Shown one piece after another: positions 12,040-24,547 of a stretch of 64,000 nt of DNA. The position numbers and the translations under genes were made by a program. The DNA is from Kalaharituber pfeilii (taxonomy: Eukaryota > Ascomycota > Pezizomycetes > Pezizales > Pezizaceae): positions 496,001-560,000 of the forward strand of contig WHUZ01000004.1 of the NCBI GenBank assembly GCA_015179045.1. The letters run 5' to 3'. The notes under the pieces were generated by a model. The model saw only the letters and a list, made by a program, of their open reading frames with translations, had not been told where the DNA came from and did not search any database. How positions within the stretch are numbered: position 1 is the stretch's first letter; each line of letters starts with the position of its first letter.

Positions 12040-14932
12040 TCATAGTCCCGCAATCCGCATCAGCCCATAGCCTATGGTGACAACTACGAAGAAGGTAAGC
12101 ACACTGCTGGGGACACCGCGTGTGAGGAAGTGTTTGACGCGGAGGTAGCGCTGGCCAGAATGCGGGTTTTCTGTCATGATGGCGGCTGGAAGAGAAAAGG
12201 GTTAGTATTCCGTAATAGATGGTACAGGAGGTTGAGATATGGGAGGGTAACATACTCATATTGGGGAATCCAGATGTAGGTAATCCCATAGCGGCAGAAC
12301 ACATGAGTGCAGAGCCCTGCATTGTCGTTAGCGATATCGTTTAACACGTGATGGGAAACAACTCCAACACACCATAACCAAAAGATTTGGATGCGGATCT
12401 TCCATGCCCCTTCCGACCTGTGCCACAATCGGCAAAATAATCAACGCCGCAACCGTGTGACTGATAAACGTTGCAATGAGCAAAATCAATCCTGCAAAGG
12501 TGACCAGCACACCATATACACTCAGTCCGCTCACTTCATACTTGACGCCTTGTGCAATCGTGTGCAACAGCCCAGACGAGTTTACAGCCTTCCCTAGGGA
12601 GAGGCCGCCAGCGGCAAGGATGATGATTGTCCACAGAAAATTGTTGAAATCTTCCTTGGTGAGAATACCAGTGCCAAAAAACAGAACAAGTGGGATAACT
12701 GCAACGACACCCATGTCTCCAAAAACATGCTCAAGTTGGTGCGAGATACACCACAGGCCAATAGTAACAATAGTGACAATGGTAACGAAATATTGCACCC
12801 CAGTGAACTTGTCCTTCCCTGCCCTGATAGGAACAATGACTGTACCTCGGCTAGGGCGGAACGTAATCAAAAGTAGCAGCCAAATGAGAACTATCGAGAT
12901 AACACACACTGGAATTGTGATGAAGAACCACAGAAGCCAATTTGGTGCCGGTCTCATGTTCTGAAGGGCGATGATATTTTGAGGACTAGCAATGGGGGAA
13001 GCCATTCCTCCAATATTAGATGCCAGAGCAATGCCTAGAATTAGAGCCTTCGGAAATTTGGAATCGACTGGAAGATTTCGTAATAGTGGCTATGGATGCA
13101 GTCGTTAGTTGACAGCCCCCAAAAATCCTTCATGAAGTCGCCTACCTGAATGATAGAATAGCAAAGCACAGGTGCAGCAACATTGCTAATCCACATACTG
13201 AGGAACATGGAGACAAACATGTTCGTCAAAAGCACTGTTCTAGGCCTTGTACCAGCCTTACTCAAAACAAACGTGGCCATCATTTTTGCGATATCATACT
13301 TGCTAAGTGCTGCGGCAATAGCAAACCCACCAAGGAGCAGCATAATAACAGGCGTCCACATAGCAGCAAAGATATATTTTGCAGAGTCCTTGGGATTCAA
13401 ACGTTCATGAGGTTTTGTATCCGTGCGTAGAACGCCCAATAAGACAACCAAAAAAGGTATCAACAACGAAGTCACAAACAGGGGTATTACCTGCATTTTG
13501 GTCAATCAAAACTCTCGATGATAATTTTAGTTCACACTCACCTCCGTAGCCCATAACAAACTCACAAAAACTAACATTGCCAAACAGTTCTGCTGCTCCG
13601 GGCTGTTCATTATCGGACTCGCGAGCAACAACACAAAAATTGCAACACATCCAACAAGCACAAAAAAGTTCCCGCTGAATAGCCAGCTGGGAAAGGTGAC
13701 TGTACCAAGGGGTGTTCGTAAAGTCTTCCCAGTAGGCTTCTCGGGATCATCGCCTTGAAGTCGCTCTTCACCAGGCTCAGGGTCGGATCCAAGCAGCGTT
13801 CTCTTCAAACCCATGTTTGCTGCTTGCGCCTTTCGTTCAATACCAATCATCTCCCTCCAAACAGTATTACGCTCCCAAACTACATGCTCCCGAAGATGAA
13901 GTCGTAGCTCCCGCCTAGCAATATCAATATCTCCTTCAGTCGCAATCTTTGCGTACAAATTCTCCACCATAGAAATTTTCGTCTCGAGAATATTGATAGT
14001 GCCATCTTGGAACGGATATGCCTTCGCTACTACATTCTCCATGTACGGAGCACGAAGTGCCTTATCTAGAGTCTTATCGTACTTCTTTAATGCTTTGGAG
14101 AATCCAGTCTTGTTGAGTTGTATGAATGATTTGAGCTCACGAAGTGATACAAATGTAGAGATTGCCCGTTTCCCTAAGCTGATTTGCATATTAAACAGAG
14201 CATTGCGCTTCATCTTTTGATAATCGTCCAGTCCAGTTGCAGAGGAGCGTCTTTGAAGCCCACTGTGCGATTCACCTTCATACTGCGAATGCCTTCCTAT
14301 GGTACTCGGACGTTTCCTTGCTCTCCTGAGTAGTGTTGCTGTATTACCATACTCTCCGTCTTCATCGTCGTCATCATCTGAGTCGTCATCGTGCGGGTCT
14401 ATTGTTGCTCTCCTGGATGGGAGTCTGTAGGTCGCAAGCGCATCACCAACACTAGGCCGTCGCCCTCCATTCTGCCCGTTCAGAAAGTCAGAATTCCCCA
14501 AAGCTGCGTAGCCAGCATCCACATCCCGCTCATACTCCTCCATGTCACGAAGCAGCAGATCTACCTCCCTAAAGATCTCCTTCTCCTTAGACATATAAAA
14601 TGCGGTTATCTTTTGGAGTTCATGGTCCAGTGCTTTCTTGAATGCAGTGTCCGGATCAGGGTGGTCGGTGCTGAGTAGCGCAGATCGTTCAGAGTCTAAC
14701 GGAGCTTCTGAGTCCTGTCCGAATATTTGCTTTTCGAGCGTATAGAGCCTAATTCCGAGTATTAGTAGTGACCAGATTGTAGCTTCTCGCCACGGCACCA
14801 AAAGCGGCTCAGCAACAACGAGCACGGCGTCCGGCGGCAGGCAACTCACAGCTTCTTCAGACTGGAGTAAGCTATATAGTGAGAACTCCAGTCTGGGACG
14901 GCATTAAACTGGATGCTGTGACTGAACTTCAT
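12040..14932 (-). CDS. SPX-domain low-affinity phosphate transporter (Pho87/Pho90/Pho91 type)
   Basis: The family moves phosphate across the plasma membrane (Pho87, Pho90) or out of the vacuole (Pho91), and its SPX domain senses inositol pyrophosphates. Six exons (14850-14932, 13542-14748, 13146-13490, 12373-13089, 12256-12316, 12040-12185) join in frame to 852 residues. The N-terminus MKFSHSIQFNAVPDWSSHY and YSSLKKLLYTLEKQIF is a classic SPX start; later SPX parts include LQKITAFYMSKEKEI and LKSFIQLNKTGFSKALKKYDK. The permease half has about ten hydrophobic segments, with IMNSPEQQNCLAMLVFVS, SMWISNVAAPVL, GMASPIASPQN, FISHTVAALIILP and the conserved GSALMCSAAMGLPTSGFPN. Branch point CTACTAATAC precedes the exon 2 acceptor. 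Which of the three yeast paralogues it matches cannot be told by eye. Confidence 0.93.
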
Positions 14933-15640
14933 CCCGGCCTCCGCTTCCTCGAGCTTCCTGAGGAACTTTTTGTCTCCCTTTCGCCAAACCTGACGTCTCC
15001 TACGTTCGAGTCCTGAAGGAGTGAGGTCCTGTAAGGGGATGGGTTCGGAGGAATAGGCGTGAGAGCCGCGGGACCCAGCTGGTTCGCTGGTGCGAGGGTG
15101 AATGGATGAGGGAAGAATGGTTGCGGCTGGAGACGAGACACTTGATATAACAGCTTGTTTCTGGCGCGGGATCTCCCGGGGGGAGATAGCGTGTGGGCGG
15201 TGCGGTGGTGGGGGGGGGGGGGGGGGGTGCGTGTGACCCGAGTGGAGGTCGACTGGGTAGCGACTCTGAGGGCAATTTTGATAATCCTGTTGAATAGTGC
15301 CTTGCTTGGCCCTAGTGCTTGCCGTCCCTTTTTTTTTTTTTTTTTTTTTTTTTTCTACTTTTTTGATAACCTTTTTTTTCTGAAGCTTTTTCTTCTCGTG
15401 GGTAACGGTACTTCTTTTTTAGTTTCTTTGATTGGGCTGCCTGTGGGGGGGGGGGGGGGCTTGGGCGCGCTGCCTATGAGAGGCGGGCAGAGGCAATATG
15501 GGGATTGGGCGTGATTGGCTGTGCTACGGCAGTGAGCGGGCGGGCGGGCGCGGGCGGGCAGGCGGGCAGGTCGGAGAGCGAGGGCTAGCTATCGTGACTG
15601 CACTTCTGACTCTCCCGCGCCCGACACTGGCCGCTGTATA
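14933..15640. repeat. Phosphate-permease upstream region with long homopolymer runs
   Basis: Next to the start of the phosphate permease lie an 18-base G run (15210-15227), a 26-base T run (15329-15354), a 15-base G run (15445-15459) and GGGC-type repeats at about 15537-15570. ORFs crossing these tracts have biased composition and are not supported. The region should include the permease promoter. Confidence 0.6.
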
Positions 15641-18600
15641 TACGATACACGCTGCGGGCTCCTGCTTTCCTCACTCTCTGCTCGTGGGTGCGAGAACACC
15701 GCTCGCTCGGTGGCATCTCTGGTGCACTGCTCTCGGTCTCGAGAATATATCCTAATCCGACAGCAAATTACTAATTGGTAGTTCGCCAGGAGCTTCCCGT
15801 GCTCCTCGCTACTGCCGGTTCTGGTACGGTGTTTCCTGGCGTCTGGCCCCTTGCTACCAGCAAGCTGTGCAAGGCCTGCGTCGCAGCAGAGACAATTGGT
15901 ACATGGCATGCCAACATTCCTTTGAGTATCCCCCTCCTGATCTAGTCAGCGTCTGGTTATGAGACTACTACTCCTCCGCCTCCTCCTCCTCCTCCTCCTC
16001 CTCCTCCTTCCCCTCCCCCCCAAGTATGCTCAACTATGCAACATAATTCCCCAGCTGTACGCAAGGCTTAGCAATCTATGCTTTTCTGACTCCTCCCCAA
16101 TTCTTTGCCTCTTCCGCAAATTTGCGACCATACTATAGTCTGTTAGTAAATAGTAGCCAGCTGGATAGGAAACGCTCCCATTTCATAACGAGATATTAGA
16201 GATATACTTACCCGGCACTACTTCACCCATTGCCTCTTGTTATCCAGTATCTCTCTATGTTGCTCGTTGATGATAGGCTCAAACTACACTCGTTGCGAGA
16301 TATTTCCATCATCCATGCCAGTCAGTTCTGCAACACGCCTCCCACTATGGAGAGGCTACTTCCATTCGGTGTGTGCATCAAGTGCGTACTGGGGTTTTTT
16401 TTTTTTTTTTTTTTTTTTTTCTTGAGAAGAGCGAATGACCGACAATCTTGGTCGAGTGGCTGCCACCCGTGGACAAGCAAGAGTCACAGAACGTGACAAT
16501 GAATTCAGAAATTCGAAGTACAAAGTAACAACATATCTTTGCCACAGGTAGTTACACGACCGATGCTATTTGTTGCACCAAAAAGTAGGCCGCCAGCCCA
16601 CATGTTCGCCCCCATGTCTTTGGCGCACATCACTCCACCTACCGTGACAATCTTTGAGAAACGTTTTGCTGCAACTGCAGGGATCTAATCTGGTCCTATC
16701 TGCAAAGCCAAGCTCGTGGTCCCGAGGCAGCTTCTGATTGGACGAAGCTCTCACTGATCTTACAACAAGGATACCTTATACCAGAGCTCGTGACAAGTTT
16801 GCCCCTGGCTACTTAGCTGTTGATCTCCCTAGGAGATGCAGCCGGGAGCTACAAATGGGCCAGCAGCCGTAGGTATCATACACGGAGCTGACGGCCAAGA
16901 AAGGGTCCTGGCTAGTCTCGTTACGCTGACGAGGTCCTGGCGAAACATGCACTCGCTCAGCTCGCACTTGCAATCACGAGACTGCTACTTCCAAGGTAGA
17001 GGATGTACTTACCGGGACTTAGGAAGTGCTCGTCCCGCATTCGACATCTCGGTGCCTGTCGTTTCATGGGAACGGCAGGATGCTAGACCATTAAGCTGGA
17101 AACGAGAACCAGTGTTAGTTACTACATAGCATCAATACTACAAGAGCAGTTTGTCTTCAAATTGAATGTGGGCAAAGCTAACATTAACACTCGCTCACTC
17201 TGTGCTTGGCTTCCCCATCTGCTTCTTGCATTTGGACAAAGTAACCAATAACCGCATCAGTTTCAAGGGCCTTGTCGGTATACTGATATACTGATGCAGA
17301 ATGTGGGGTGCATTACGTACTAATGCGTTGTCAAGCTTCTATTGCGTACTCTACCTGTACTTTCTCGGCCCATTCACCAAGCCGGGAATGTTCCCCATCA
17401 CCAGCCTATGCGGATTTGCGTGAGACACACTAGTACGGTCGGAGGGTCGGTGCAACCACATTGTGGAGTGCAGCCCTATTCCACTGTACCACCTATGTAG
17501 TGTTAGGGCCAGAGCTCTGGGTCCTCCAGCCAAAGCCAAAGAAAGACAAAGCAAATGTACCTGCATGCGCGCTGGCAGTTCTGTAAATTGTCTGCTGGTG
17601 CAGGATGTGTTGTCTTTCCAGCGAAACTTCGCCAGCCAGCGCCCGGAAGTGCATTCTAGGCTGCAATGCACATAGAAAGTCAAGCTTCATAGCTCCATGG
17701 CTTAAGCTTCCCGTCCATAACCTGTCGGCTTCTGTGCAAATCGGAGGTTTCGAGCGTATCCACTTGCAGCGGACCATTGTTGCCGCCTTTCAGACTGCAT
17801 TGTCAATTCCACACTCCGCCATGTACGTCTACATTTTTGTCATGCAAGGCACAGTGGTGCCATCAACACAAATGCCAGAGCAATCTCGCGTAGCAATAGA
17901 AAAGGCAGCTTCCACTACCCCATTAATAAATTACAATGTTCTTGTCAATAATTCAAATATGCATGATTGCATGGGCAGAATTTTGTAGCGATCTCTGCAG
18001 CGATGCCGAGAAAACACTGCAGTGGGTCTCAATCCTGCGTATTGATATTCTCGACAAATTGCAGGAACTTTGAACGCATATCGATTGAACATGTTTATAT
18101 ATACAGTACGCTTCCAAGGCAGTTCCCCACATGCAGCTACTCTCCCTGGGCTGATGACGCAGATGCATGTATCCTCAAATGCAAGCACAAGTTCCATGCA
18201 GCACCCAAGAAGAATACTTGCAGCACCAGTGAGCCCAAGAAGTCTAAAATAACTTCCCACCTTGCCGCATTCTCAACTTTCCTCCAGCGTAGCAAAGGTA
18301 ACAGAAGCAAGCACGCCCAATGTGATTTGAGTCCCTATTATTATCAGGTAGTTAGTTAACCTCTCACCAGTCTCGAATCACCTCTCACTGGCACTCCTAT
18401 GCATACCACACCTCATCGTCACTTAAGTAGGTTCCAAGCTATTTCTGCACAGGGGTGTACCACGCAAAACGCAACATCACCGCGAGTGCCGTACCGGATC
18501 TCAAACCATAGTTGCTCATATGTTTCACCCCACGCGTCTTGATGAAATTTTTCGAGCTAGTTACTGTACCTGATTTCATGTTTCATGGCAGCCTCATGTT

Positions 18601-20488
18601 CTGTGTAAATGTGAGCCAAGGTTAAGCTAGTCCCAGCTCCAAGACAAAGCATATGCATAGCAGTGTGTTGCTAAAAGCAAATAGACAAGTACCGGAGATA
18701 TCGAAGAATCTTCTTCATAAAAAGAAAAAAAAAGTGTCTCCTGTGAGTATTTCATCTTGTCTTTCGATCTCTTATCTTGTCCTGTTCGTTCTACTCTCTA
18801 GAGCTAATTATCTTTCCCAATCAGGTCAACTCTTGATTAGGCAACATTAGTCAATTACTACTGATACTATTGGCAAGCCTCGACGGCATGAGACTACGAC
18901 CGTCAGTCTTGAGCCTCAAACTGTACGTGTTTGTAGTCTGTCCGTTACCTTATTCTCCACGTTTATCTGCATGGTTCCCACCCGTGGTCTGCTGATAGAC
19001 TGGTTCAATAAGACTGAAATACGTAACTCGAGACAATCCACTGTCATTGTGCCCCAATTAATCAGATGAGACCCTTCTTACTATCATTAGCTTTCACAAC
19101 TCAGACATATCAAGCTTGCGACATTCATGCGGGGTGTGAGACGTCAGTAGAAATTCTCTAGCATCTCTATCATCGAACCAGGATATCGCTTTGCGTGTAC
19201 GGTATTACTAATAAGTAAGGGCTGGTCACATGACTAAGTAAGGGTGTTCAGAGTTGACCTCTACAGGGCATAAGAGGGTCGAAGAGGGCTGAGAATAATT
19301 TTTCCTGGATTCGGAAATCTATGCTTTTCTCAGCTTTCTATTGTCCCGAGAATCTCGGGGGTGTTCTCAGCACCCTGTACCCTGATTAACCGAAAATTGC
19401 AATCACTGTACCAAGAATCTAGAAATCAAATTCTAGCCTTCGCAAGAAGCACCAGCGCCTAAGGGTTTTTGTTGACTTCATGTTAATATTTTGAAGAAGG
19501 TCATTACTAGTACTTGTAATAGTTTGGGCACGAGAACAACACAAGAATTGTTAGCACTTGCAATAAACCTCAACCTGCGCAAAAAAGCTCCGCCGGTCCT
19601 GCCGTGATAAAGCATACAACTTGCTCTGGAATTTGCACCCACTAGCGAGACATTCTCACAGATGGTGCTATCCAGTCTCGAAACTGGCTATTATACCCTG
19701 TCTCAGCTACGGCAAGCACGCAATAACATGGGACTTTGTAGACAGCAAACTGGGTGCTGCCAAGAAGTCCAAAGACCCCGTGTTTACATGGGGGGATAAT
19801 TTTTACACATGTCACCGTAATCCTGGGTGCAAGATCGTGTAATCGTGCTTGTAAACCTGACTGCAGGAGCACTCCCAATGAACGCCTGGCTAGCCTTTAG
19901 TGAATTCCGATGAAAAGTCCCCATATTTTTCTTTCGCTGGGTGCCTGACCTTGTATTTGAAAATGCCGATACGGGGTATAGGCAAATGTACTTAAAACAG
20001 TTTGGCAATACATCCAGACGTGCACCAGTCACTAGATTCGATTGGACTGCTACCTGCTCCTGTTATCTGTCGGGCCGTCGATGAATGAAAGTGTACTGCA
20101 ATTGAGCAATGAAAGAAGGTGAAGCTATCACCTAAAGTACTTTCCATGTGGTACGATCCGTTTCCCTGCTTACCATAAGTAAAAATGCATTGCTACCTCT
20201 GTGTAAAGTGTGACACATTTTTCATTATGAGCCCTGGCTTTCTATCTGGGCTGGCTGGCTGGAATTATAGGGAAAAAAAGTAGAATGTCCTACACCTTCT
20301 CACAAGGTTTACTGCCAAGCTCGAGGGGTCGAGTCACCAAGTATAAGTATACATGCGGACCCATCCACTCCCCATTTTTTTAAGACTCGCAGAAACCAGC
20401 CATCCTCAGCAAAAAGACATCTTCAAGAATTCGGAACCTGTAGCTCTCTAAAACTCACGATACTTCTAGTCATCTATAATTGAACACC
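15641..20488. other. Gene-poor stretch with simple repeats
   Basis: I found no supported gene. A CCT triplet tract occupies about 15971-16008 and a second 26-base T run 16395-16420. At about 17430 is a sequence (TCGGTGCAACCA) that recurs near 60465 and resembles a transposon terminus. Many short ORFs overlap on both strands without similarity to anything I recognise. The final 150 bases contain the promoter of the downstream phosphoglycerate dehydrogenase, with a TATA-like TATAAGTA at about 20342. Confidence 0.4.
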
Positions 20489-22250
20489 ATGTCCAGACCA
20501 AAAGATATTGTTGGAGGATTAAGTCAAACTTTTTCCAACTATCTGAGTATCTCCACCTCACCAACGTCAACGTTTCATACTCCAAGCTCCTCATATGTTG
20601 CCAGGAGCCGACTTGAGCGCTTGCCATCGAGGCAATTGAAGCCCTTCGCTACCGAGGATATCAAGATTCTGTTGCTTGAAAACGTCAATCAAACAGCAAG
20701 GGATATCTTGACAAGACAAGGCTACCAAGTAGAGTTCTTAAAATCATCACTACCAGAAGACCAACTTATTGAGAAAATTCGGTGCGTTGACTCTTAATCC
20801 TTGTTAGCTTTCCTGGGGTTGTCTTGGTCTGCTATCGATAAGCACATCGAGAATTGAACTAACAGAATGTAGTGACGTGCATGCCATTGGGATTCGGTCC
20901 AAAACGAGATTAACCGAAAATGTCCTGAAGGAGGCAAAGAATTTGTTGGTGATCGGCTGCTTCTGCATTGGAACCAATCAAGTTGACCTCGAGTATGCGG
21001 CGAAGCATGGGATTGTTGTTTTCAATTCCCCATTCAGCAATTCCAGAAGTGTTGCTGAGTTGGTGATTGCTGAAATTATTGCGCTGGCGCGGCAGCTTGG
21101 TGATAGATCTATGGAAATGCATCAAGGAACTTGGAATAAGGTTAGCAACAAGTGCTGGGAGATTCGCGGTAAAACTTTGGGTATAGTGCAGGAAATCAAA
21201 CATCACCCTTTCGACAGCTAATTTCCGAGACAGGTATTGTTGGCTATGGACACATCGGATCTCAGCTCTCTGTATTGGCAGAGGCCATGGGAATGTCCGT
21301 TATCTATTACGATGTCATTCCTCTCATGGCTTTGGGATCAGCCAAGCAAGTTCCTTCCCTAAATGATCTGTTGAGTCAAGCAGATTTTGTGACTCTACAT
21401 GTTCCAGAACTTCCAGAGACGATGAATATGATCAGGGGAGAGCAGTTCGATCAAATGAAGATGGGCAGCTATCTCATTAACGCTAGTCGTGGGAGTGTAG
21501 TGGATATCCCCGCCTTAATCGATGCGATGCGCTCTGGACGAATTGCTGGAGCGGCACTAGATGTCTACCCTCAAGAACCAGCAGCGAATGGAGATTACTT
21601 CAATCATAGCTTGAACTATTGGGCCGAAGATTTGAGGTCTCTCAAGAATCTTATTCTTACACCACATATTGGAGGTTCTACTGAAGGCAAGTGATCATCT
21701 CTATCTCATTGCATTTTAGCATCATCTAATCTGTTGCTAGAGGCACAATCCGCTATTGGAGTTGAGGTTGGGGAGGCCTTGGTTCGATATATAAATGAAG
21801 GAAGCACAATAGGTAGTTTTCTTACTTGAGGGCAACAAAGCCTAGCTAATTCTGTGTAAAGGATCTGTGAACTTCCCTGAGGTCAAACTGCGCTCCATCC
21901 CACAGTCCCAGGAGAATCATGTGCGGGTACGTGTAATCCCATGCCTACCGAATGCATTGTTTCTGACATTTCTAGGTCATCTTCATTCACCAGAACCGCC
22001 CTGGTGTTCTTCGGCAAGTCAACTCTATCTTGGGTGACCACAACGTAGACAAGCAGACTTCAGAAAGTCGTGGGGATGTTGCATACATGATGGCAGATGT
22101 TAGTGACGTCAGCTTCAGTGAGATCAAGTCCCTTTATGAAAGTTTGGAAAGCTTGGGCGGTAAGTATCTGAACACTTGCGAGACTGAACTGAGTAGCAGG
22201 CAATACTAATTCACATTGTAGCAAAAATTATGACCAGAGTCCTCTACTGA
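20489..22250 (+). CDS. SER33: D-3-phosphoglycerate dehydrogenase (serine biosynthesis)
   Basis: This enzyme oxidises 3-phosphoglycerate to 3-phosphohydroxypyruvate, the first step of serine synthesis, using NAD, in the cytosol. Seven exons (20489-20781, 20873-21180, 21234-21686, 21741-21812, 21862-21926, 21976-22159, 22222-22250) join in frame to 467 residues, the usual fungal length. Visible features: IKILLLENVNQTARDIL at the N-terminal substrate domain; FNSPFSNSRSVAELVIAE; the Rossmann motif GIVGYGHIGSQL; NASRGSVVD; ALDVYPQEP; the catalytic HIGGSTEEAQ; and a C-terminal ACT domain (HQNRPGVLRQVNSILGDHNV). The third intron has a GC donor (GCAAGT at 21687) instead of GT; splicing there is required to keep HIGGSTEEAQ. 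The ATG at 20489 was preferred over an upstream in-frame TTG. Confidence 0.95.
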
Positions 22251-23146
22251 GCAGTGGAGTTTGTTCATACCGTTACGTCTTGAACTACAATACTTTATTT
22301 TCAAATTTATGTTTTATGCACGATATCATATTGGGGTAAAATCAACTCGGTGTTTAGGGCCCTCAGTTCAACATGGGGAGTAAAAGGTATAAAAATTTGG
22401 GTATTGTTTCTATTATCTATTTATAGTATTTTTGCCTCAATTCTGGGGATATCCCATTTCCTACCGATTAGATAGATGGTACAAATCACTTCGCCTCCGG
22501 CTCATTGTTCTATGATATGTTCGGGAAATTTGTGTGGATTATTGGGATCTTGGAAGCAGTTAGACACTAAATCTTGCTTGCAACTATGAAGGTCCATAAT
22601 TTACTTAGGGGTGTTGTTAAAATGGAAATCCAAAACTGTATTTGATTCTCTGGTTAAAAGACCACTTAGTTCTCATGAACCAGATGCAATGACTGGAGCT
22701 GAAAGAAACCGTTCGTTGCTAGTCTATGAAATACAGGGGATAATAACTTCCATGTATCATGGGGAGTTCCAGCTTAGACTGGAAAGGCAGCACTGGTGCA
22801 GTGGATTATGCTGTCATACATGAAGGTTATGATTTTCGAAGTTAGGCGGGACATCATTGATCAAGGAAGGGCAATAGATTGACCGATGGACCCCTGCTTT
22901 ATGTCGCCATGACAACCTAGTAGATCTCGTCCCTGACTTAGGGTCACGTGCATCATAACAATCTAGGTATTCTGCAAGTTGCCGTTACGTACTACCCAAC
23001 TATAAGCGGGTGCTAGTACCGCCATTACGATTTGATTAACCCCTGACGCAAAGCAAGCGGGACGGCTGAGCCTCACATGCTGGGTGAACTTATTATAAGG
23101 AAACCAATGACCCATTTGACAACATGACACAGCTATCCTTCTAAAT
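22251..23146. other. Intergenic, no gene recognised
   Basis: Holds the 3' UTR of the phosphoglycerate dehydrogenase and the upstream region of the PLC-like gene. I looked here for an exon encoding the signal peptide expected for the next gene and did not find a convincing one. Confidence 0.4.
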
Positions 23147-24296
23147 ATGAAAAGCCCATCGTCCGTGGAAAGTTCAGCGTTTTCCGTACCGACCAACACC
23201 CAGCCCTGCAATGGATATACGGAGTTTTGTGCGCGATCTTATGGAAACATCACATATGTCGGTGCACACAATTCGCCGTTCGTGAAGAAAAACAATGCAG
23301 CGGCCAATCAGAATTTAGAGGTTGCCGTGCAGCTGGACGATGGGATCAGGATGTGTATGCAAAAAAATCAAAAAAAAAAAAATCTTTTTCATTGGAAAGG
23401 AGCTAAAGAAAAACTAACACTTGGCAATAGTGCAGGGACAAACACATGAGGTCAATGACACCTTGTATTACTGTCATACCAGGTACATTTCTTGGAAGTC
23501 CCCCCTCCTGGATATACATACATTGACAGGGAATAACAGTTGCGACCTGCTGAACGCCGGCACAGTTGAGGCCTATCTCTCCATTGTTGCGGACTGGCTC
23601 AGGAAAAATCCATTCGAAGTAATCACCATCCTCATAGGCAATGGAGATTTCGTCAATGTGGAGAAATTCGTTGCCCCGCTCCAGAAATCTGGAATAGCGG
23701 AGATGGCGTACGTTCCCAAAGCTAGAAATGGGCTACAATACAACCAATGGCCTACATTGGGTGACCTCATTCTTCGAGGCAAAAGGGTTGTTTTGTTTAT
23801 GGACTACAAGGCCGATGAAGCACGAGTCCCATACATTTTGGATGAGTTTGTATACATGTGGGAAACTCCATTCTCCCCTACTGATCCCAATTTCCCCTGT
23901 ACTATTGACCGTCCACCAGGACAGGAGAATGACGGCGGGAAGTTATACATGGCAAACCACAATCTGAACGCAAAATTCTCCGCATTTGGGCAAAACATTC
24001 TCATCCCTGATAAGGTGAACATAAACAGGACAAACGCGGCAGATGGGTTTGGCAGCGTGGGACTGAACGCGAGGCAATGCACGGAAAAGTGGGGCCGTCC
24101 TCCAACGTTTCTCCTCGTGGACTTTTACGACGCCGGTAATGGATCTGTGTTTCAGGTCGCGGCGGAGGTGAATAACGTTACATTTAATAGTACCTGCTGC
24201 AGTAAGAGCACTTCTGCTGCAAGGTCTGTTATACGCTCGCGGGTAACACTAAGGAGTTTGGTGTGGGTATGTTTGGTTGTTATTGTTTTGAGCTAG
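23147..24296 (+). CDS. PLC-like phosphodiesterase (TIM-barrel), probably cell-surface
   Basis: The protein belongs to the fungal PLC-like phosphodiesterase superfamily related to bacterial PI-PLC; the substrate of these fungal proteins is not established. Exons 23147-23354, 23431-23482 and 23540-24296 join in frame to 338 residues. Recognisable parts are CNGYTEFCARSYGNITYVGAHNSPF (with the first catalytic-type His in GAHNS), LDDGIRMLQGQTHEVN, YYCHTSCDLLNAG (second His), NPFEVITILIGNGDF and KRVVLFMDYKAD. The C-terminus has a Cys-Cys, a basic spacer and a hydrophobic tail (LVWVCLVVIVLS) resembling a GPI-anchor signal. Family members normally start with a secretion signal; the ATG at 23147 gives none, so the true start may lie in an unrecognised upstream exon. 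The fold assignment is firm, the N-terminus is not. Confidence 0.82.
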
Positions 24297-24547
24297 CTTT
24301 TGACTTCGGCTTTTTATGGTTAAATCTGGGTTCGCCATATATTTCTCAAGGAGGTATGAGTAACGATGATTGTTGGAATAATGTAGATTTACTTTTGCTT
24401 TGGTTTCCAGCAGGAATAGTAATATCGTTGTGAAAGAAATCTAAGTAATGGTCTTGCCCCATGGTATTGGCCAGGTAATGACGTTGCACGATATATTCCT
24501 CATATAGTGAATCAAAACGTTGGCCGTTCAGGAGGGGGATGTGATAC

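Noticed and set aside
19240..19400. Possible inverted repeat around CTCAGCACCCTG / AGAGGGCTGAGAA
   Set aside because: The arms match over too few bases and lack a target duplication, so it cannot be called a mobile element.
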